From positions 1 to 64,000 of the forward strand of contig CAKTVG010000010.1 of assembly GCA_934622035.1 (NCBI GenBank): a stretch of DNA of 64,000 bases, written 5' to 3'. The notes under the pieces are model-generated. The model did no database searches and had not been told where the DNA came from. It was given only the letters and a program-made list of their open reading frames with translations. Of this stretch, positions 42,309-50,900 are shown one piece after another. The DNA comes from an uncultured Oscillospiraceae bacterium (lineage in GTDB: Bacteria > Bacillota > Clostridia > Oscillospirales > Oscillospiraceae). The position numbers and the translations under genes were made by a program. How positions within the stretch are numbered: the first letter of the stretch is position 1; the number at the start of each line of letters is the position of its first letter.

Positions 42309-42919
42309 AAACGCTGTTCCGCTGGGTGCACAAGCTGCTGTTCGGCTGGTCGGTCTGGCTTTATTTCCGTCCAAAAATCCAATATGAGGAAAAGGGCAGC
42401 ATGCCTGAGGGCCCCGTTCTGCTCGTCTCGAATCACAAAAACCACATGGATTTTCTGCTCCTGATGGTCGTTTTCTGGCGTCGCTATCTGCGCTGCCTGG
42501 TCGGCAAGACCTTCTACGAGTGCAACGGCCTTGTGACCTTCCTTCTAAAAATGCTCGGTGCAATCAAGGTTGACCGTTTCTCCTTCGACATGACGTTTTT
42601 TTATCAGTGCATGGACGCGCTGAAAAAGGGACAGACGCTTCTGATCTTCCCGGAGGGAAAGTTCTCCGTGGACGGAACGATGGCCGAATTCCGCGAGACG
42701 GCTGCCCTGCTGGCGGTACAGTCCGGCGTGCCGGTCGTGCCGGTCTATCACGGCTATGATTACCGGCCCTTCCGCCCGACGCCCGTCGTCATCGGCAAGC
42801 CGGTCATGCTCGAATGTGCGACGCAGAATCCGACGCCGGAGGAGCTGAAGCGCATGACGGCGCAGCTTCGCGATCGGATCGTCGAGCTGCGCGGCATGGC
42901 GGAGGGCAAGGCATCATGA
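42305..42919 (+). CDS. PlsC-like acyltransferase 1
   Basis: A 204-residue 1-acylglycerol-phosphate acyltransferase-family protein. The catalytic HX4D motif is NHKNHMD, and the second block is LIFPEGKFS, followed by VPVVPVYHGYDY. Such enzymes pass an acyl group from acyl-ACP or acyl-CoA to a hydroxyl on a lipid or sugar. ATG 42305 overlaps the stop of the ligase gene. Being next to a carrier fusion and a second PlsC-like gene, it more likely serves a dedicated product than general phospholipid synthesis. Confidence 0.86.
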   Translation: MKTLFRWVHKLLFGWSVWLYFRPKIQYEEKGSMPEGPVLLVSNHKNHMDFLLLMVVFWRRYLRCLVGKTFYECNGLVTFLLKMLGAIKVDRFSFDMTFFYQCMDALKKGQTLLIFPEGKFSVDGTMAEFRETAALLAVQSGVPVVPVYHGYDYRPFRPTPVVIGKPVMLECATQNPTPEELKRMTAQLRDRIVELRGMAEGKAS

Positions 42920-43641
42920 AGAAGCTGAAAGCATTTTTTGCAAACCTCGCCGCCGATTTTGCCAACCGCGTCGCCTCTCTGGTATTCCGGCTGATCTGGA
43001 ATCCAAAAATACACTATCAAAAAGGCGCGGAGGGCATCCGCCGACCCTCCGGCGGTACGCTTTTCATTCTGAATCACAACTGGTGGCTCGATGCGCCGAT
43101 TCTTTGCGTGTTGTGCCTGCGCCGCAGGATTCACGCCGTTGTCGCCATGGACATCGCCAAAATGAGTCATTCGACCGGCGGCCTGCGCTCGCTGCGCTGC
43201 ATCTGCGTAGACCGGACGAAGCCCGACCTGAGCTTTTTCCACGAGGGACTGGCCGTTCTTCGCGCAGGCGGCTGCGTCGCCATCTTCCCGGAGGGATACC
43301 TCAACCCCTCTGACAAGCTGCTGCCCTTCAAGCAGGGTGCGGCCATGCTGGCGCTTCAGGCAGGCGTGCCGGTCGTGCCGGTCTATACCATGGGCAATTA
43401 TCAGCCCTTCCAGCGCCTTCAGCTCATGCTCGGCGCACCGGTCACGCTGACGCAGCGCCCCAGCGCGCTTGGCGTCCAGGCCGCGACGCAGGAGCTTCAG
43501 GACGCCATGCAGACGCTTCAGCGAGAGCTGGAGCAAACCGTAAATCCGAAATATTTAACCCGCAGCCGGCGCTTCCGCGAGCACTTTGCCGAAACGCTCC
43601 GCCGCCGCCGTGAAAAGCGGGAGAAAGAGGGAAAACAATGA
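42916..43641 (+). CDS. PlsC-like acyltransferase 2
   Basis: A 241-residue protein of the same family as its neighbour but clearly diverged. HX4D is NHNWWLD, followed by AIFPEGYLN and VPVVPVYTMGNYQPF; a basic C-terminal tail of about 35 residues is extra. Two unlike acyltransferases in tandem suggest two acyl positions on one acceptor. The start overlaps the stop of the first acyltransferase, and the ACP start overlaps its own stop. Confidence 0.85.
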   Translation: MKKLKAFFANLAADFANRVASLVFRLIWNPKIHYQKGAEGIRRPSGGTLFILNHNWWLDAPILCVLCLRRRIHAVVAMDIAKMSHSTGGLRSLRCICVDRTKPDLSFFHEGLAVLRAGGCVAIFPEGYLNPSDKLLPFKQGAAMLALQAGVPVVPVYTMGNYQPFQRLQLMLGAPVTLTQRPSALGVQAATQELQDAMQTLQRELEQTVNPKYLTRSRRFREHFAETLRRRREKREKEGKQ

Positions 43642-43883
43642 TACTGGACCGCTTGATCAAAGTCGCACAGGGCGTCCTGGAGGGCTCGGAGGTCGATCTG
43701 ACCGCCGTCACGCCGGAGACGACCCTGGAGGAGCTTGGCCTCAACAGCATTATGATGCTGATGCTGATGGTCGGCATCGAGGACGAATTCTCCATTCGCT
43801 TCCCGGCCGAGCGCGTAGGCGAGCTGAAAACCATCGGAGATCTGCTGCGCATCATTGAGGAGAGTCTGCATGCTCAGGCATAA
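43638..43883 (+). CDS. Acyl carrier protein
   Basis: An 81-residue carrier protein with LEELGLNSIMMLML; Ser37 is the phosphopantetheine site. The usual Asp-Ser-Leu is Asn-Ser-Ile, so it is not the housekeeping AcpP. It is acidic and of standard length. The start overlaps the second acyltransferase stop by four bases; the stop lies 14 bases inside the LRAT-like gene. Confidence 0.9.
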   Translation: MILDRLIKVAQGVLEGSEVDLTAVTPETTLEELGLNSIMMLMLMVGIEDEFSIRFPAERVGELKTIGDLLRIIEESLHAQA

Positions 43884-44304
43884 CTCTCCTGCGGAGCTGG
43901 AGGAGCACTGGACCGTCCGCGAACCGGTGCCCGGCGACCAGCTTCGTGTGCGGCATGCAGGCTATTATCACCACGGTATCTACGCCGGAGGCGGAATGGT
44001 CATCCATTTCAACGGCGGCCCGGACGCCCGCGCCGAGGACGTCGAGGTGCAGAAAACGGACATTGCGGAATTCCTGCGCGGCGGTCTGCCGGAGGTTCGC
44101 ACCTACAGCCGCGCCGAGCGAAAGCTGCTGCGAAAGCCGGAGGATATCCTCGCCGCAGCGGAGGCCGCCATCGGCCGCAGGGGCTATCATTTCCTGCACA
44201 ACAATTGCGAGCACTTTTCCAACGAATGTGCCTTCGGCGTCCCCTATTCCAAGCAAACGGACCATCTTCCGAAGGGCGTCCGCATCGATCTCGGGAAGGA
44301 ATGA
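43870..44304 (+). CDS. LRAT-like (permuted NlpC/P60) protein
   Basis: A 144-residue protein with the LRAT-domain signature: HHGIYAG (His35), the second histidine in VIHFNGG (His46) and the nucleophile in NNCEHFSNE (Cys113). Eukaryotic LRAT and HRASLS enzymes move acyl groups between lipids through an acyl-cysteine; bacterial members are mostly uncharacterised. Here it ends an acyl-carrier operon, so it may take an acyl group from the ACP or from a lipid. AGGAGAG lies before ATG 43870. Hydrolysis rather than transfer remains possible. Confidence 0.8.
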   Translation: MLRHNSPAELEEHWTVREPVPGDQLRVRHAGYYHHGIYAGGGMVIHFNGGPDARAEDVEVQKTDIAEFLRGGLPEVRTYSRAERKLLRKPEDILAAAEAAIGRRGYHFLHNNCEHFSNECAFGVPYSKQTDHLPKGVRIDLGKE

Positions 44305-44388
44305 TGCATTATATGATTTATTTATATTTAAAGCATCCCCCTGTGTGAGAAAATTCTCAAATTATACATTTTTATCCACCAGTACCTA

Positions 44389-44417
44389 TTGCTTTTCCAA
44401 TTGGGATGTGTTATACT
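44389..44417 (+). promoter_or_regulatory. Promoter of the tetR-sipW-tasA operon
   Basis: TTGCTT (44389-44394) and TATACT (44412-44417), 17-base spacer. The next start codon is 160 bases on, leaving an AT-rich leader with a terminator-like hairpin. Confidence 0.7.
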
Positions 44418-44488
44418 GTGATTGTAGTGAATGGCTAAACTACCGCAGCATGCAGAACACATTCCAAGGAGCCGGGTTAGATTTGGTA

Positions 44489-44527
44489 GGAACAATACGG
44501 AAAAATCCGAGTTGTCCCACTTTTTTT
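44489..44527 (+). terminator. Attenuator-like terminator in the fibre operon leader
   Basis: An imperfect stem (44489-44501 with 44506-44517, including CGGA/TCCG around an A4 loop and ACAA/TTGT below) followed by CAC and a T7 run (44521-44527). It lies between the promoter and the TetR gene, so it would stop transcription early unless overcome. No leader peptide with a ribosome site is evident. Confidence 0.5.
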
Positions 44528-44579
44528 GCCCGAATTTGTAGTGATTATTCAAATTTCCACAGAAAGAAAGGAATGCAAC

Positions 44580-45203
44580 ATGCTATCTCAGAAAGAACAT
44601 GATCTCAAGCGTGCCAATCTCATCAACGGCGGCGTCAGGGCCGTTGCCGAATACGGTCTGGAAAACACCTCCACCCGCCTGATTAGTGAGCTGGCAGGCA
44701 GCAACGAAGCCTACATATACCGCTATTTCAACAGCAAGGAAGATCTGCTTGCCCAGGCCTTTGCAGAAGGCGACACGCGCTTTCTCAACGTCATTTTGAA
44801 GAACTTCCCCGTCTTGCACTACAACAGCATCGACTATGAATCCCGGTGCAACCTGCTGTTCCAGCGCTGCTGGAATTACATCATGAGCTGCCCGACGCGC
44901 GTTATCTTCTACATTCGGTATTATTACTCCTCCTCCTTCCAGAAGTACGCCTATGCGGACCACATGGAGCGCTACGCCGTCTTGCTCGAGAAAATGCGCA
45001 GCGCTTTCCCGGAGGCCGTGGATGTCGGCGCAATTCTGCACTATGTGCTTGACACGCTTCTGGGACTGGCCATGCATCAGATCAGCAACCCGCAGCCTGA
45101 CCCGGAGCAGGTCGCCAAGCGCAATTTCCAGATGCTGTTCAGCGTGGTGCGCACCTATATCAAGCCGGAGAAAATAACCCGTCCCTGGGAGGAGAAACGA
45201 TGA
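44580..45203 (+). CDS. TetR-family regulator
   Basis: A 207-residue protein with an N-terminal TetR DNA-binding domain (about 8-55): a helix-turn-helix including STRLISELAGSNEAYIYRYFNSKEDLL. The C-terminal ligand domain has no recognisable class. AAAGGAA precedes ATG 44580. Its stop overlaps the sipW start, so it is part of the surface-fibre operon and probably controls it; no obvious palindromic operator is seen near the promoter. Confidence 0.88.
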   Translation: MLSQKEHDLKRANLINGGVRAVAEYGLENTSTRLISELAGSNEAYIYRYFNSKEDLLAQAFAEGDTRFLNVILKNFPVLHYNSIDYESRCNLLFQRCWNYIMSCPTRVIFYIRYYYSSSFQKYAYADHMERYAVLLEKMRSAFPEAVDVGAILHYVLDTLLGLAMHQISNPQPDPEQVAKRNFQMLFSVVRTYIKPEKITRPWEEKR

Positions 45204-45724
45204 CGCTCCGAAAAATCTGGAATATTCTCACAACCGTTCTCGTAGTCTTGGTGGTGCTGCTGGCCATTGCGCTGGTGGGCGTCCGGCTGTTCGGCATCCG
45301 AACCTACGCCGTGCTTTCCGGCTCCATGGAGCCGACCTATCCGACAGGCTCTCTCCTGTACGTCAAGAAGGTCGATCCGCAGGAGCTGAAGGTCGGCGAC
45401 GCCATCACCTTCCTGCTCAACGAGGACACCGCCGCGACGCACCGTATCGTCGAGATCCTGCCGGATGAAGACGACGCCTCTGTGCTGCGCTTCCGGACGC
45501 AGGGCGACGCAAACGAAACTGCGGACGCCGTGCCTGTACATTATATGAATATCATCGGCAAGCCCGTGTTCTGCATTCCGCTTCTGGGCTATGTTGCGGG
45601 CTTCATTCAGCAGCCGCCCGGCCTGTATCTGGCCATCGGCGCCGCCGCAATTCTGCTGATTCTTGTCTTTCTTCCGGACCTGTTCAAGGACGATAAGAAG
45701 AAGGACGCCACAACCAAGGGGTAA
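45200..45724 (+). CDS. sipW: SipW-type signal peptidase I
   Basis: A 174-residue signal peptidase of the ER/archaeal type. The catalytic Ser is in LSGSMEPT (Ser42) and the general base is His81 in AATHRIVEI, where ordinary bacterial enzymes have Lys. Membrane helices lie near the N-terminus (about 10-31) and C-terminus (about 135-155). In Bacillus SipW processes TasA and TapA; here four TasA-like substrates follow in the same operon. Overlaps the TetR gene. Confidence 0.92.
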   Translation: MTLRKIWNILTTVLVVLVVLLAIALVGVRLFGIRTYAVLSGSMEPTYPTGSLLYVKKVDPQELKVGDAITFLLNEDTAATHRIVEILPDEDDASVLRFRTQGDANETADAVPVHYMNIIGKPVFCIPLLGYVAGFIQQPPGLYLAIGAAAILLILVFLPDLFKDDKKKDATTKG

Positions 45725-45765
45725 CGCCGCAAGGCTCCCAATATATTATTTCAGGAGGTTTTCAA

Positions 45766-46500
45766 ATGAAAACTAAGACAAAGGCACTGCTGCTGTCTCT
45801 CTGCGCGGTGTTGCTTGTTGCCGCTACCGTCTTTACCACCGTCGCTTACCTGACGTCCAAGGACGCAGTGAAGAACACCTTCACCATCGGTAAAGTCAAC
45901 ATCAAGCTCGACGAAGCGAATGTCGACGAAGGCGGTAACGTCATCGAAGGCGCTGACCGCGTGAAGGAAAACAGCTACAAGCTGCTCCCCGGCCACACCT
46001 ATACCAAGGACCCGACCGTCACCGTCCTCAAAGGCAGTGAGGAAGCTTACGTCCGCATGAAGGTCACGATGAACAAGGCCTCTGACCTCATTGCTCTGTG
46101 CACCGATCCCGAATTTGCCGAAGACGGCCCCACCGGCGTTGAAAACGCATTCCCCCTCATCCGCATGGTCAACTTTGTTGAAGCAAATGCGGCAAAGTGG
46201 GACGGCATCATTCCTGACAACATGGTCGATACTGAGGAAATGCTCGCTGACAGCAAGTATTTCTCCTATGACAAGGAAACCGACACCCTGACCTACTACT
46301 TCTATTACACCGAAACCGTCGCTACTCCCGATGCCGACAAGGCTCTGGCAGTCCTGTTCGACTCCATCACCGTTCCCGAATGGGCCACCGCTGAACAGCT
46401 GGCTAAGCTGGAAGGCTTCCAGATCAACGTTGTTGCCGAAGCGATTCAGGCCGACGGCTTTGCCGACGCCGATGCCGCTTGGGCTGCTTACGACGCATAA
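45766..46500 (+). CDS. TasA/camelysin-like protein 1
   Basis: A 244-residue secreted protein with a SipW-type signal: a hydrophobic N-terminus leading to TVAYLTSKDAVKNTFTIG, the pattern shared by the other three members. The mature part is an Ig-like beta-rich domain with an alternating charged surface; KDPTVTVLKGSEEAYVRMKV is the family-like strand. It lacks a sorting signal. TasA-type proteins polymerise into fibres on the cell surface. AGGAGG precedes ATG 45766. Confidence 0.85.
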   Translation: MKTKTKALLLSLCAVLLVAATVFTTVAYLTSKDAVKNTFTIGKVNIKLDEANVDEGGNVIEGADRVKENSYKLLPGHTYTKDPTVTVLKGSEEAYVRMKVTMNKASDLIALCTDPEFAEDGPTGVENAFPLIRMVNFVEANAAKWDGIIPDNMVDTEEMLADSKYFSYDKETDTLTYYFYYTETVATPDADKALAVLFDSITVPEWATAEQLAKLEGFQINVVAEAIQADGFADADAAWAAYDA

Positions 46501-46562
46501 TTCCACGTAAACAGAGATAGAACCTACAGACAGAACAAATTTCGGAGAAAGGAGGAACAACG

Positions 46563-47090
46563 ATGAAAAAGAAAGTATTTCTTACTGTGGCAGCGCTGAT
46601 CCTCGTGCTGTGCTGTGCCGTTGGCGGGACGCTGGCCTGGCTGGTTGCCAGAAGCACAACCGTGACAAACACCTTCACGGTCGGTGATATCAATATCGAC
46701 CTGACGGAGTCCACGACGGACTATAAAATGGTCCCCGGCAATACGATCAGCAAGGATCCCACGGTCACGGTAAAGGCAAACTCCGAAGCCTGCTGGCTGT
46801 TCGTCAAGATTGAAGAATCCGAGAACTTCCGCAGCTTCCTGACCTACGACGTTGCCGGCGGCTGGACGAAGCTGCAAGACGGCGTGTACTATCGCGAGGT
46901 CGCCGCTGCGGCTGCCGATCTTGACTTTGCCGTTCTGAAGAGCAACGAAGTCAAGGTGCTGGAAAACGTCACAAAGGAGCAGCTCAACGGGCTGACCGAG
47001 CGCACCTTCCCCACCCTGACCTTCACCGCCTACGCCGTGCAGAAGGACAATGTTGCCACTGCCGCCGACGCTTGGGCGAAAATTGGCTGA
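46563..47090 (+). CDS. TasA/camelysin-like protein 2
   Basis: A 175-residue secreted protein, the shortest of the four. The signal region ends in GGTLAWLVARSTTVTNTFTVG; then come the DPTVTV and SEACWLFVKIEES strands. It keeps the core domain but lacks the larger insertions of its neighbours, so it may be a minor or capping subunit; that is inference. AAAGGAGG precedes ATG 46563. Confidence 0.83.
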   Translation: MKKKVFLTVAALILVLCCAVGGTLAWLVARSTTVTNTFTVGDINIDLTESTTDYKMVPGNTISKDPTVTVKANSEACWLFVKIEESENFRSFLTYDVAGGWTKLQDGVYYREVAAAAADLDFAVLKSNEVKVLENVTKEQLNGLTERTFPTLTFTAYAVQKDNVATAADAWAKIG

Positions 47091-47118
47091 CAATCAATCA
47101 TAACAGGAGGAATTCACC

Positions 47119-47769
47119 ATGTCTAAGAAGAAAATTCTTGCTCTGGCGCTCGTTGTTGTCATCGCCGTTACGGCAATTGCCAGCGCGACCGTCGCCTATT
47201 TCACGGACACCAAGAAGGCTACGAACACCTTCACCATGGGCAACGTCAAGATCACTCTGGACGAAACCGACATCAGCAATCCCGATGGCGACCGCGTCAC
47301 CGAGAACACCTATGATGTCTACCCCGGCGCTACCGTGACCAAGGACCCCATCGTCCATAACACCGGCAAGAACGGCGCTTACATCCGTGCGACCGTCAAC
47401 GTCAACAACTGGATGAACCTCGTTGCCGCCTACTATCCCGACTTCAAGGAAACCTTCCCGAACGACGGCTACAAGGCTGCGCTGAACCTGCTCGTCGGTG
47501 AGCTGGGCGAGGGCTGGTCCGTCGTCGGCGTGGAAGCGGGCGACACCTTCACCATCGGCTGCTTTGATGCAAAGTTCATTCTGAAGTATGACGGCATCCT
47601 CGCCGCAGGCGAAGACACCACCGCCATGTTCCAGACCGTCACCATCCCCGCAGGCATCGACAACGCCAATGCAGACAGCTTCCAGTCTGTCACCGTCGTC
47701 GCCCAGGCCATTCAGGCCAACGGCTTCGACACCTGGGAAGACGCCTTCGCTGCCTTCGACGCAGAATAA
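47119..47769 (+). CDS. TasA/camelysin-like protein 3
   Basis: A 216-residue secreted protein with the classical SipW-type signal ATVAYFTDTKKATNTFTMG, followed by VTKDPIVHNTGKNGAYIRATV. The mature domain is similar in plan to protein 1 and its C-terminus (QAIQANGFDTWEDAF) resembles the C-terminus of protein 1 (EAIQADGFADADAAW), pointing to duplication. AGGAGG precedes ATG 47119. This and protein 1 are the likely main fibre subunits. Confidence 0.87.
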   Translation: MSKKKILALALVVVIAVTAIASATVAYFTDTKKATNTFTMGNVKITLDETDISNPDGDRVTENTYDVYPGATVTKDPIVHNTGKNGAYIRATVNVNNWMNLVAAYYPDFKETFPNDGYKAALNLLVGELGEGWSVVGVEAGDTFTIGCFDAKFILKYDGILAAGEDTTAMFQTVTIPAGIDNANADSFQSVTVVAQAIQANGFDTWEDAFAAFDAE

Positions 47770-47870
47770 TTGCATTCCTGACCCTGCACCCCTCGGGGTG
47801 CAGGTCATGGGAGAACACCCGCCCGTGCGGATGCTCTCCCATGGCTATCTCATGGAAAAGGAGAATTGCT

Positions 47871-47942
47871 ATGCTGATGCAGATATCTCCGGCTGCCCGC
47901 CGGAGCGAAATTCAGACCAGGAGGAGATTGCATGTATCGTAA
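47871..47942 (+). CDS. Possible 23-residue leader peptide
   Basis: A short frame, MLMQISPAARRSEIQ onwards, with a strong AAAAGGAG site 8 bases before its ATG. It overlaps the first 11 bases of the next gene, so translation could be coupled. Two stable hairpins precede it (47782-47807 and about 47808-47847) and a third, CTCCGGC/GCCGGAG, lies inside it. It may be a translated leader or a chance frame. Confidence 0.35.
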   Translation: MLMQISPAARRSEIQTRRRLHVS

Positions 47943-50900
47943 ACCACGCCGAAACCTGTGCAAGGGGCTGACCCTGCTGCTGTGTCTCGTCGTCCTTCTG
48001 ACCTCGGTTCATCTGGGCGGCGCAGCGGCGCTGGCCGAGGACAGCGGCACCGTGAACATCACGGTCAACTATGTCTACGCCTCCAACCAGAGCATGGTTG
48101 CCCAGCCCTATCAGGCACAGATCACCAAGGGTGCGGCCTTCCATAAGACGCTGGAGCTTCCGCGGCTGCTGAACTACGCTATCCCCACCGACCGGGCCAC
48201 CGGCCTCGGCGAGGGAATCGTTCTTGACAGCACAGCGGGCACGCTGGCCATCGATCTGGAAAGCGTCGATGCGGATGTCACCGTCACGCTCTACTATGTG
48301 GCCGGCCAGGCGAAATACCATGTCTACCACTATTTCCAGAATCTGGAGGATGACGGCTACACCCTGCGTGAGCCGGTCGTTGAGCTGGTCGGCGACATTG
48401 ACAGCTATACCGAAGCCGTCGCGGATGCCGTTCCGGGCTTCCATTGCAAGGGCGTGCCGCAGACGACCATCGCCGCCGACGGCACCACCGTGGTCGAAAT
48501 TTATTATGACCGCGACTACTATACCGTCATTTTTGACGTCAACGGCGGCATCAACGGCCCCGAGCCGATTTATGCGAAATACGGAGCGGCCTTCCGCGTC
48601 GCGGATGTCCGCACTCCCGCCCGCGCGGGCTACACCTTCCTCGGCTGGGGTGAACCGGCTCTGTCCGGCGAGGTGGAGATCACCGGAAATATCACCTACA
48701 CCGCGCAGTGGCTGCCCAATCGCGGCCAGGCGGACTACACCATCGTCCTCTGGGGCCAGAACGCCAACGACGATGAGTATTCCTACCTCTCCTCTCACGA
48801 GGCCTGGGGCCATGTCGGCGAGGAGGTCAATTGGGAAGGAAACCCGCTCATCAGCCATGTGCACACTGAGGATTGCGGAAAGCTGATCTGCGGCAAAGAG
48901 GCGCACACGCACAGCGACGCGTGCGGCCTGAATTGCCCGCATGTGCATGATCTGACCTGCTATGGCTTGAGTGCAAATGCTTCAAAAACGAGCCCAAATG
49001 ATAATACAAAATGGTGGAACAACAGCAAACCTGAAACTTATTTTGCGCGTCTGGGCATTGAAAACGGCTGTCTCTATTATGATGACGAGAATGCCGCACT
49101 CGATTCTGCCGATTATTACTACCTGCGTCTGAATGGTGCATATTACTCCCTTTCCGAAACGCTTTTCAACAAGTTGAAGGGACAGCAGTTGGGAAAGACG
49201 GACGATGGAACAAGTTCTAATAAAGATTATTATTACAAGTATAGCATCAATCCGTCCGGGATTTCATGCACTCACACCCACACGGATTCCTGCTACGCCT
49301 GCGGCAGGATCGAACACACGCACTCCGCCGCCTGCTTTGCCTCCCTTGATTGTAAAATCGACGACACCACGCCGAAGTACATGTCCGAGCTGCATCCGGG
49401 CAACAATCTCTGGAACTATGAGCGCAGCGACACCGTCACCGTGGACGCCGACGGCAGCACCGTCCTGAACGTCTACTTCACGCGCAGAGAGTTCACGCTG
49501 CACTTCCGTAAAGCCAACTCCAATTCCGATGACTACGGCAGCATCACCGCCCGCTGGGGACAGAACATCGACGCCGAATACAAGGCCGTCGTCGCCAAGG
49601 CAGGCAGTAGCTTCTGGAGTCGTAACCGCGACGGCAGCAACCCCTGGACGAACTACATCGGCGTCATGCCTACGGAAAACGCCACCTATTACAACTATAA
49701 GAGAACCGGTTCCGGCACCAGCACCATGACCTACTATAGTGAAAATCTGACCGGCGGCTACGACGTGATTTTTACGGTGAGCTTCCCCGGCACAAACCTG
49801 GTCGTTTCTGACGAAGACCGCTATGAATTCGAGGGCTTCACCTATGACCACGGTACCTCGAACGATTCGAACTGCAACGGCGCGAAGTTCTATTACAACC
49901 GCAACCGGTACGCGCTGGAATTCTACTCCGCCAGCGGCAACGACCCCGACAAGACGGAGCAGGTAAAGTATCAAACTCCGCTGGGCGCTTATAACTACAC
50001 TCCCACGGCAAAGCCCGACACCGTCGAGCCGGACGCCGTCTTCGTCGGCTGGTACCAGAACCCCGAATGCACCGGCGAGCGCTTTGACCTCGCGGCGCAC
50101 GTCATGCCCGCGCATAACGTCGCGCTGTACGCCAAGTGGGTCAACGGGCTCTATGGCGTCACCACCTACACGGATGAAACCAGGCGGGCGCTCTACACCT
50201 ACGACGGCTACACCGGCATTCAGGAGAACATCGAAAAGTACTCACTCGCCACTGAGCCTACCGCGCCCAGCCGCGACGGCTATGTTTTCGTCGGCTGGTT
50301 CTATCGCGAGGACGGCGTGGAGAAGCCCTTCTCCTTCACCATGCCTATCACCCGCGACTATGAGCTGTACCCCAAATTCTCTGAGCCGCAGGCGGTCACC
50401 TACACCGTCCACTACTATAAGGCCGGAACCACCGAAAAGCTCGCCGATGACCGCACGAACTCCGTTATGATCGGCACAACGGTTACGGAACGCGCCAAGA
50501 TGGGCACGGATCTGAATCTCGTCCCCGCCGGTCAGCAGAACAACTACTACCCCGAAAAGACGAGCACGAGCGTCATTATTAACCAGCTCGAGCAGGAAAT
50601 CATCTTCTACTATAGCGAGGCCACTGAGGTTTCCTACACCGTGTATTATCGCGACGCGCAGGGCAATGACCTCATCTCCCCGGTCACGAAGACGACGAGC
50701 TTCGTCACCGTCACCGAGCAGTACGTCACGATTCCGAACTACGCGCCGCGCCAGTTCCAGATCACGCAGGATCTCTCCTCCGACGCCGAGCAGAACAGAA
50801 TCATCTTTATCTATGACCCGACGCTCTCCACGCTCACCATCGCCAAGACCGGTGCGCTGGACATTGATGAAAACCAGACCTTTGTCTTCCGCATTCAGGG

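Noticed and set aside
40368..42563. A 731-codon minus-strand frame opposite the acyl ligase
   Set aside because: Antisense shadow; the ligase has complete adenylation and carrier motifs and a promoter on the plus strand.
38573..44304. Aryl polyene or polyketide cluster
   Set aside because: No ketosynthase, ketoreductase, dehydratase or chain-length factor is present; only activation and transfer functions are seen.
44431..44541. A 36-codon frame in the fibre-operon leader as a leader peptide
   Set aside because: No ribosome site, a start within about 7 bases of the predicted transcript end, and it runs through the terminator stem.
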